NCBI GenBank assembly: GCA_003233295.1
Contig: QILJ01000271.1
Span: 1 to 5,889, forward strand
Reading direction: 5' to 3'
Origin: Ignavibacteria bacterium
Lineage (GTDB): Bacteria > Bacteroidota > Ignavibacteria > Ignavibacteriales > Melioribacteraceae
Length of the DNA stretch: 5,889 nucleotides
Below the pieces are notes generated by a model. The model was not told where the DNA came from. It searched no databases and saw only the letters and a list, made by a program, of their open reading frames with translations. Shown here in pieces: positions 1 through 4,747 of the stretch. The first letter of the stretch is position 1. Every line of letters starts with the position of its first letter. Position numbers and translations under genes: made by a program.

Positions 1-165
1 CTTATCTTTCTTCGGGTAGTTCTTAACATCAATATAGAAGAAACTCTTTTTGTTTGTGAGTATATCGTCTTGAATTGTGGTCTTTTTAATTCCATCATTC
101 TGTGAACAAGATGTTACAAAAACTAACATGAAAATGGAGCAAAATAGTTTAATCGATTTATACAT
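1..165 (-). CDS. Lipoprotein, N-terminal 55 codons only (runs off the left edge)
   Basis: The reading frame opens at an ATG (163-165) and stays open to base 1. The visible protein starts MYKSIKLFCSIFMLVFVTSC: a short basic start, a hydrophobic core at residues 5-17 and a lipobox VTSC with the cysteine at residue 20. This is a classic signal peptidase II site, so the product should be a lipid-anchored envelope protein. The start is supported by an AGAGGT ribosome binding site 7 bases upstream. After the cysteine comes a polar linker and then an aromatic stretch SFFYIDVKNYP at residues 41-51. It is the third gene of the kinase-carrier unit, 20 bases after the carrier stop, so a role in envelope or amino-sugar metabolism is likely. 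From memory, that stretch faintly recalls the N-terminus of lipoprotein-type Asp/Glu racemase-like proteins of Bacteroidota. This is only a weak hint, because the catalytic part lies outside the window. Confidence 0.82.
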   Translation of the reverse strand, partial: MYKSIKLFCSIFMLVFVTSCSQNDGIKKTTIQDDILTNKKSFFYIDVKNYPKKDK

Positions 166-172
166 TGTAATT

Positions 173-178
173 ACCTCT
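173..178 (-). promoter_or_regulatory. Ribosome binding site of the lipoprotein gene
   Basis: On the minus strand AGAGGT lies 7 bases before the ATG at 165, within the 20-base gap after the carrier stop. It fixes the lipoprotein start and, with the short gap, supports co-transcription with the carrier. Confidence 0.65.
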
Positions 179-185
179 AATAAAG

Positions 186-2051
186 TTATTCGTTTTCTTT
201 TTTCAATCCGAATTTTGGATCAAGCGGAATGAATTTAGTTACAATAAATGCCGGTATCGTTGCGATAATCACCCAGATGAAAAAGTGCTGATAGCCAATT
301 AACTCCTGCAGCCAACCGCTTACCATTCCTGGTATCATCATTCCTAGAGCCATAAATGCCGTTGTGATTGCAAAGTGAGCTGTTTTATGATCACCTTGTG
401 AAACATAGATCATGTAAAGCATGTAAGCAGTAAAGCCAAACCCATAACCAAACTGTTCAATCGCTACGCAGAGATTTATTATAAAGAATGATTCCGGTAA
501 AGCATAAGAAAGATAAATGTAAACAGTGTTAGGTAAATTTATCGCTATCAACATCCACCAAAGCCAGTATTTAAGCCCTTTTTTTGCTGCAACAAAGCCG
601 CCGAGTAGTCCGCCAAGTGTTAGTGCAAGAATTCCGACAGTTCCGTAAACTAGACCAACTTCACCGGTTGTTAAGCCCAAACCGCCAACTTCGTGTGCAT
701 CAAGCAAAAACGGTGACGCAAGTTTAACAAGCTGTGATTCCCCTAATCTGTACAACAATAAGAAAGCAAGAATGATTCCAATATGCTTTCGTTTGAAGAA
801 GAGAACAAACGTATCAATAAATTCTTTCATTATACTTATATTAGGATCAGCAAGCGCCGGCTTGTCTTGAGGTGAGTATGGAAGAATGAATTTATGATAT
901 ATAAAAAACAAGAAGAACAGTCCGGTCAAAATTGAAAATGTAATTACCCACGATAGTTTTATGTTCCCGGCTCTAGCTTCAAAAAAAGCTGACGAAGAAG
1001 TTTTTAGTTTCGGGTCTAACTGAATAACAGCCAATGCCGGTTTATTCCAGTTAGAACTATTGAATGTAAAACGCGTACCTTCAACAAGTTTAATGCTTTT
1101 ATCACCGCCGTTACTGCCGAAGTTAATAACAATCTCTTCATCATCGGCTGGTTTATTAGATAAATGGAAATAGAGCAGCGATGCATTACCAACCAGATCG
1201 GAAGCGTTTTTAGTTTTATGTTCAATTCCAAAAGTATCTTTTATAAATTGTTCCAGTGCTGTAAGCTGTTTAGTATCGTTTACCTCAATGCCTGCCTTGT
1301 TTATATGTGTCTTCGGGTTGACATATTCAGTAAAACCGTGATTACCGTTCCACTCTTTTGCAAAGTGAATTAGTGAGTCAATTTTCGCTTGGCTCGAATT
1401 AGCGGTGCTGATCTCTAACTTAGTAGGCTCAGCAATAATCCTCAGTTCTCCATCGAGGGGAGTAAAGCTGAGAGAGTCAATGTTTATAGACCGTTCAACA
1501 ATATTAGGTGAAGAATAAACTGTAATATCAACGGTTGGCAAACCAGTAGTGCTTTCAAAATATCCGGCAAGAATGATTAAAAGTCCCTGCCCGGTTATCA
1601 TTGCAAGGCGATAAAAGGTGCTTCGGATACCGACAAAATAAGCCTGCTGATGCTCCGATAACCCGATCATATAAAAACCGTCGGCGGCAATATCGTGCGT
1701 AGCCGAACTGAAAGCCAGCAGCCAGAAGAACGCTAATGTGTATTGGAAAAAATTAGGAACCGGAATTGTTAACGCAACCCCTGCCAATCCTGCGCCAATG
1801 ATCAACTCCATTGTGATAATCCAGAACCGTTTTGTTTTTAGGATATCAACGATCGGACTCCAGAGCGGTTTGATAACCCAAGGCAGATAAAGCCAGCTTG
1901 TATAAAGGGCAATATCAGTATTTGAAATTCCCAATCGCTTATACATTATAACCGAAACGGTCATTACGATTATATAAGGAATTCCTTCAGCATAATATAG
2001 CGAAGGCACCCATGCCCATGGATTTCGTTTAGTCTTCTTTTTCCCTCCCAT
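186..2051 (-). CDS. AmpG-like major facilitator transporter with large periplasmic insert
   Basis: This is an inner-membrane carrier of the AmpG/PAT branch of the major facilitator superfamily. AmpG proteins import anhydro-muropeptides (GlcNAc-anhydroMurNAc peptides) for cell-wall recycling. AmpG-like blocks are visible: YYAEGIP (19-25), the KPLWSPIVD loop (61-69), SATHDIAADGF (116-126), an Arg-rich TM5 start (R143, R148), LYRLGES (433-439) and TTGEVGLVYGTVG (461-473). I place about 12 membrane segments near residues 14-36, 46-66, 76-97, 104-125, 143-164, 366-388, 422-438, 460-487, 492-514, 521-550, 556-580 and 588-608. Basic loops (69-76, 419-423, 489-494, C-terminus) fall on the cytoplasmic side. 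Residues about 166-365, between TM5 and TM6, form an extra soluble domain that must then face the periplasm. This explains the 621 residues, against about 490 in E. coli AmpG. The start is backed by AAGGCGAG upstream. It lies between a sugar kinase and a lipoprotein gene. The carrier family is secure; the exact substrate is inferred. Confidence 0.9.
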   Translation of the reverse strand: MGGKKKTKRNPWAWVPSLYYAEGIPYIIVMTVSVIMYKRLGISNTDIALYTSWLYLPWVIKPLWSPIVDILKTKRFWIITMELIIGAGLAGVALTIPVPNFFQYTLAFFWLLAFSSATHDIAADGFYMIGLSEHQQAYFVGIRSTFYRLAMITGQGLLIILAGYFESTTGLPTVDITVYSSPNIVERSINIDSLSFTPLDGELRIIAEPTKLEISTANSSQAKIDSLIHFAKEWNGNHGFTEYVNPKTHINKAGIEVNDTKQLTALEQFIKDTFGIEHKTKNASDLVGNASLLYFHLSNKPADDEEIVINFGSNGGDKSIKLVEGTRFTFNSSNWNKPALAVIQLDPKLKTSSSAFFEARAGNIKLSWVITFSILTGLFFLFFIYHKFILPYSPQDKPALADPNISIMKEFIDTFVLFFKRKHIGIILAFLLLYRLGESQLVKLASPFLLDAHEVGGLGLTTGEVGLVYGTVGILALTLGGLLGGFVAAKKGLKYWLWWMLIAINLPNTVYIYLSYALPESFFIINLCVAIEQFGYGFGFTAYMLYMIYVSQGDHKTAHFAITTAFMALGMMIPGMVSGWLQELIGYQHFFIWVIIATIPAFIVTKFIPLDPKFGLKKENE

Positions 2052-2055
2052 AAAA

Positions 2056-2063
2056 CTCGCCTT
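2056..2063 (-). promoter_or_regulatory. Ribosome binding site of the carrier gene
   Basis: On the minus strand AAGGCGAG ends 4 bases before the ATG at 2051. No other in-frame ATG precedes the basic N-terminus MGGKKKTKR, so this site decides the start. It is a stronger site than those of the kinase or the SGNH gene. Confidence 0.55.
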
Positions 2064-2078
2064 AATTAAATATTATAT

Positions 2079-2113
2079 ATACTAGTATCCAGAATCTAGA
2101 ATCAAGGATCCAG
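2079..2113. repeat. Heptamer tandem repeat, five degenerate units (nATCnAG)
   Basis: Five consecutive 7-base units read on the plus strand ATACTAG, TATCCAG, AATCTAG, AATCAAG, GATCCAG. The AG at positions 6-7 is invariant and ATC at positions 2-4 is kept in the last four units. The array fills much of the 50-base gap between kinase and carrier and reaches into the end of the kinase gene. The last kinase codons (Leu-Asp-Pro) and the TGA stop are written by the repeat on the minus strand. Degenerate units suggest an old array. Heptameric short tandem repeats are known in other bacteria, for example the STRR elements of cyanobacteria; I know of no function for this one. Confidence 0.7.
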
Positions 2114-3022
2114 AACTTCTTTTGCCAGCAGCGCCGCTCCTATAGCAGGTTCCAACTCCGGTTCAGTTATTTTCACACCTTTAATGTTATTTGCTTTTTC
2201 CTTAAACAATCTTGCATAAAAATTATCCGTTGTAATTGTACCGCCGATTAAACTGACTTTAAGTTCATCTTCATCTATTAGTTTTTTCATCGATTTAATA
2301 TGAAGCAGTAATTCATCAACTTCAGTTTGAATTATTGCTTTACAAATTGAATCACCCTCTTCTGCCGCCTGAATTACTAGCGGTGCAACAGTAGGAATAT
2401 CGAAATTATTTTTATACACAGCTAAGATCAATTCTTTGGAATTAGCAATACTGAATTTTTCTTTCAAAAGAGTTGTAAGTTTTGTACTTTCTCCTCTTCC
2501 GTCAAACTGTTTTGCAATCGCCGTTAATCCAGACCTACCAATATGAAAGCCGCTTCCTTCATCTCCGAGTATTCTGCCGAAACCGCCTACCCTGTGAATG
2601 TTACCTTGAGGATCTTTTCCAAACATTATTGAACCTGTTCCGGCAATTAGAATACTTCCGAGTTTTCCGGAAAAAGCTCCCTCTAAAGCTATTCGCGCAT
2701 CACTTTCAACAACGAACTTTTTGATAGGAAGATTAGCTTCAGTTACCTTTTGAATAAAACTTTTCTCCAGTCTTTCCGCATCTTCCCTTCTTCCGGCGCC
2801 AGCAGTACCGAGTAAAACTGAAGCGATCTCGGAAGTGTTTATACCGGCTTGCTTTATCGAATCGGTAATCAAGTTGAAAAGCGATTCTGTTACTTCGTCA
2901 ACACCAAAGACAAGAAAGTTCGACGGTCCGCCGACAAGCTCAGAAAGAACATTCATTTGTTCGTCAACGATCACACATTTTGTCTTGGTTCCGCCTCCGT
3001 CCAGTCCGATATAAAAAGCCAT
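2102..3022 (-). CDS. BadF/BadG/BcrA/BcrD-type kinase, probable N-acetylglucosamine kinase
   Basis: This is a cytoplasmic ATP-dependent sugar kinase of the ASKHA fold, most like N-acetylglucosamine kinase (GlcNAc + ATP to GlcNAc-6-phosphate + ADP). The N-terminal phosphate-1 loop is LDGGGTKTKCVIVD (7-20). A GGPSN segment (31-35) resembles the family's substrate region. GTAGAGR (72-78) follows, then ESDARIALEGAF (106-117), whose Asp108 corresponds to the expected catalytic base. LIAGTGSIMFG (125-135) is the phosphate-2 region, GGFGRILGDEGSGFHIGR (146-163) is the family hallmark, and an adenosine-type LIGGTITT lies at 258-265. The length, 306 residues, is normal. The only sensible start is the ATG at 3022, which puts the DGGGT loop at residue 8; its ribosome binding site is weak. 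It is the first gene of the minus-strand unit, 50 bases before an AmpG-like carrier, which fits salvage of amino sugars. Glucosamine or another amino sugar is possible. The stop codon lies in a heptamer repeat. Confidence 0.88.
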   Translation of the reverse strand: MAFYIGLDGGGTKTKCVIVDEQMNVLSELVGGPSNFLVFGVDEVTESLFNLITDSIKQAGINTSEIASVLLGTAGAGRREDAERLEKSFIQKVTEANLPIKKFVVESDARIALEGAFSGKLGSILIAGTGSIMFGKDPQGNIHRVGGFGRILGDEGSGFHIGRSGLTAIAKQFDGRGESTKLTTLLKEKFSIANSKELILAVYKNNFDIPTVAPLVIQAAEEGDSICKAIIQTEVDELLLHIKSMKKLIDEDELKVSLIGGTITTDNFYARLFKEKANNIKGVKITEPELEPAIGAALLAKEVLDP

Positions 3023-3054
3023 ATTTTACTCAATTTAAGAATTTTATTGAAAGG

Positions 3055-3084
3055 CAAAATATAAGAAAGTATTGTGAAATCAAA
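3055..3084 (-). promoter_or_regulatory. Candidate promoter of the kinase-carrier unit
   Basis: Read on the minus strand, TTTG (3084-3081) is followed after 18 bases by ATATTTTG (3062-3055), inside TATATTTTG. This approximates the Bacteroidota pattern TTTG, about 19-21 bases, TAnnTTTG, with a flawed TA pair. Transcription would start near 3047, leaving a leader of about 25 bases before the kinase ATG. Motifs this short arise by chance in AT-rich DNA. Confidence 0.35.
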
Positions 3085-3228
3085 GAATAATGCTATTTTA
3101 ATTGATCAAAAAAAACAAATAATATACAGAAATCTCATTATGAGCCAATAAAACTTTCTTTTACCACAAGAAAATGTTTATTTTAGCTTAAATTCAAATA
3201 TATTATTAGTGTCTCTTTTGGAATAGTA

Positions 3229-3259
3229 TTTGACTTATTGCCTAATTAAACAGATTTTG
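3229..3259 (+). promoter_or_regulatory. Candidate promoter of the SGNH-FAAL unit
   Basis: TTTG (3229-3232, within TTTGACTT) is followed after 19 bases by AGATTTTG (3252-3259), the spacing expected of a Bacteroidota-type promoter; the TA of TAnnTTTG is not conserved. TTGACT (3230-3235) also looks like a classic -35 box, but the hexamer 17 bases on, GATTTT, is a poor -10. The leader to the ATG at 3315 would be about 50 bases. Confidence 0.35.
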
Positions 3260-3314
3260 CTTAATATGTTTAAAAATCATTGTATTAAGCAGCAAAACAA
3301 AGATATTAACTAAT

Positions 3315-4745
3315 ATGAAAGAAATAAAATCGATCAATAGACCTGCAATAATAATTGGGCTGGCAATTGTCTTTCTGATCGGCATGTCATACATACCGGA
3401 TGGGATAACGATATTCGGTGTTGAAATTAAGAAAGTGGATATATTGGAAGATCTGCGATACGATGAATCGGAACAAGAACAAAGCACACAGGATTCTATC
3501 CAAAGTTTTAATGATAATGATGGAAACATAAATTTAGCATCAGCCCCGCTGAACGCATCTTTAGATTTTTCTAATGATGTGATTTCTTTTATCGAAAATG
3601 AATATGAAAAATTTGAGAGCATAAAAACTTATAATCAACCCACTTTTAAGAATCATCCGCTTGAAGGAAATTTAGAACAGTTAAAGTATTTTTTTGATGC
3701 GTTGAGCAATTCAAAAAAGTCACAAATAAGAGTAGCACACTTTGGTGATTCCGCGTTGGAAGGTGATTTGGTAACATCATATCTCCGCAATAAATTCCAG
3801 CAAAAATTTGGCGGGAAAGGTGTTGGATTTGTTCCTATCACATCGGAAGATATCAATTTTAGAGAGACGACAAAGATCAGATTTTCAGATGATTGGATAA
3901 CAGCGTCAATAACAGGAAGTAATCCCGATAATATTTCGGTTGGGATTGCAGGAAAGACGTTTATAAATTCCGATGGAAGCTGGGTAAAATATGAAGCCGT
4001 ACCGAAATTCAGAACCGTTAGGAGTTTTGATGTTGCCAGAGTGTTCTACAGTAATGCAAAAGCTAATTCCTTTATAAAGTATTCATTAAATAATGCAGCG
4101 GAAAAATCTATTCCGCTTACTACCGGCAAAAGGATAAAAGACTTAGTAATAGAACGAAAATATTCGACAAGTTTAAAATTGGCTTTCCCTGTTGAAAAAT
4201 CAGCTTACTTTTATGGAGTTAGCTTGGAAAGTAAAACCGGTGTATATATTGATAATTTCCCGCTTCGGGGAAACTCCGGTGTTGACTTAAAAAAAATCCC
4301 ACAAGAAAATCTAAAAGAATTTGATTCGTTATTTAATTATAAATTGGTGATTTTAGAATTTGGGCTTAATATTTTGAGCGGAAGAAAAACTAACTTTAAC
4401 AAGTATGAAAAAGATATGGTTGAAGTGATCAATGAATTTAAAGAGCTATTCCCTGAAACCAGTTTCCTTTTAATTGGTGTTCATGATAAGTGTATCAAGA
4501 GAAGAAAAAATTTTGTAACTGACCCTGCAATTAAAAAATTAGTTCAGACTCAAAAAAGAATAGTAGAAAAAACAAACATCGCATTTTGGAATTTATATGA
4601 AGCGATGGGTGGAGAAAACTCAATGGCAGATTGGGTAAACGCTAATCCTCCATTGGCTTACAGCGATTATATTCACTTCAACACTTTGGGGACAAAGGAA
4701 GAAGCGGAAATGCTTTTCAAAACAATTATGGATGCAAAGAATTAA
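3315..4745 (+). CDS. Membrane-anchored SGNH/GDSL-fold hydrolase or acyltransferase
   Basis: This is a 476-residue exported protein of the SGNH/GDSL superfamily, whose members are esterases or acyl-transfer partners. A single hydrophobic segment at residues 10-27 with a basic N-terminus acts as an uncleaved anchor or signal. An acidic, polar linker (50-75) and a helical stretch (86-135) follow. Block I is AHFGDSALEGD (141-151), giving nucleophile Ser146. The block II glycine is probably in LRGNSGVD (317-324). Block III is LEFGLN (347-352), with Asn352 for the oxyanion hole. Block V is SDYIHFN (450-456), giving Asp451 and His454. Residues about 175-310, rich in beta-strand pattern, are an insertion between blocks I and II, as in polysaccharide and peptidoglycan O-acetylesterases that carry carbohydrate-binding inserts. 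The ATG at 3315 has little Shine-Dalgarno sequence but places the anchor correctly. It is followed after 2 bases by a fatty acyl-AMP ligase gene. The SGNH fold is secure; the substrate is unknown. A DltD-like role is one option. Confidence 0.85.
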   Translation: MKEIKSINRPAIIIGLAIVFLIGMSYIPDGITIFGVEIKKVDILEDLRYDESEQEQSTQDSIQSFNDNDGNINLASAPLNASLDFSNDVISFIENEYEKFESIKTYNQPTFKNHPLEGNLEQLKYFFDALSNSKKSQIRVAHFGDSALEGDLVTSYLRNKFQQKFGGKGVGFVPITSEDINFRETTKIRFSDDWITASITGSNPDNISVGIAGKTFINSDGSWVKYEAVPKFRTVRSFDVARVFYSNAKANSFIKYSLNNAAEKSIPLTTGKRIKDLVIERKYSTSLKLAFPVEKSAYFYGVSLESKTGVYIDNFPLRGNSGVDLKKIPQENLKEFDSLFNYKLVILEFGLNILSGRKTNFNKYEKDMVEVINEFKELFPETSFLLIGVHDKCIKRRKNFVTDPAIKKLVQTQKRIVEKTNIAFWNLYEAMGGENSMADWVNANPPLAYSDYIHFNTLGTKEEAEMLFKTIMDAKN

Positions 4746-4747
4746 TC

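Larger units (their letters stand above)
3023..3314. other. AT-rich divergent intergenic region with no gene
   Basis: This 292-base gap separates the start of the kinase gene (minus strand) from the start of the SGNH gene (plus strand), so it must hold the promoters of both units. It is very AT-rich, has an 8-base A run at 3108-3115, a short palindrome TTGATCAA at 3102-3109 and an interrupted palindrome CTCAT-T-ATGAG at 3134-3144. I see no convincing coding frame, RNA fold or terminator in it. Confidence 0.7.

Noticed and set aside
1016..1231. Short minus-strand frames at 1016-1231 (same strand as the carrier), 3653-3856 and 5458-5649.
   Set aside because: They lie wholly within the carrier, SGNH and ligase genes in other frames and carry no motif.
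1164..1373. A 69-codon open frame on the plus strand inside the carrier gene, and similar ones at 2482-2724 and 2849-3064 over the kinase gene.
   Set aside because: Each is antisense to a clear gene, has no supported ribosome binding site and no recognisable domain.
957..1556. The carrier gene as a fusion or misassembly because of the foreign-looking middle section.
   Set aside because: The frame is continuous, the insert joins exactly between two membrane segments on the periplasmic side, and base composition does not shift, so it reads as a genuine inserted domain.
2081..2111. SpeI (ACTAGT), XbaI (TCTAGA) and BamHI (GGATCC) sites within 31 bases, looking like a cloning-vector polylinker.
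   Set aside because: All three sites fall out of the nATCnAG heptamer repeat, they are not adjacent as in common polylinkers, and intact genes of one style flank the stretch, so vector contamination is not supported.
3102..3109. TTGATCAA as an FNR/CRP-type site.
   Set aside because: FNR sites need TTGAT and ATCAA separated by four bases; here the halves are fused into an 8-base palindrome next to an A run.
3134..3144. Interrupted palindrome CTCAT-T-ATGAG as a repressor operator.
   Set aside because: The arms are only 5 bases, it is a single copy, and it is outside both promoter candidates, so chance is a sufficient explanation.
3242..3622. A 126-codon open frame on the minus strand covering the start of the SGNH gene and its upstream gap.
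   Set aside because: It is antisense to a well-supported gene with a membrane anchor and SGNH motifs. Its product has no recognisable motif and a Ser/Ile-rich composition typical of antisense frames in AT-rich genes.
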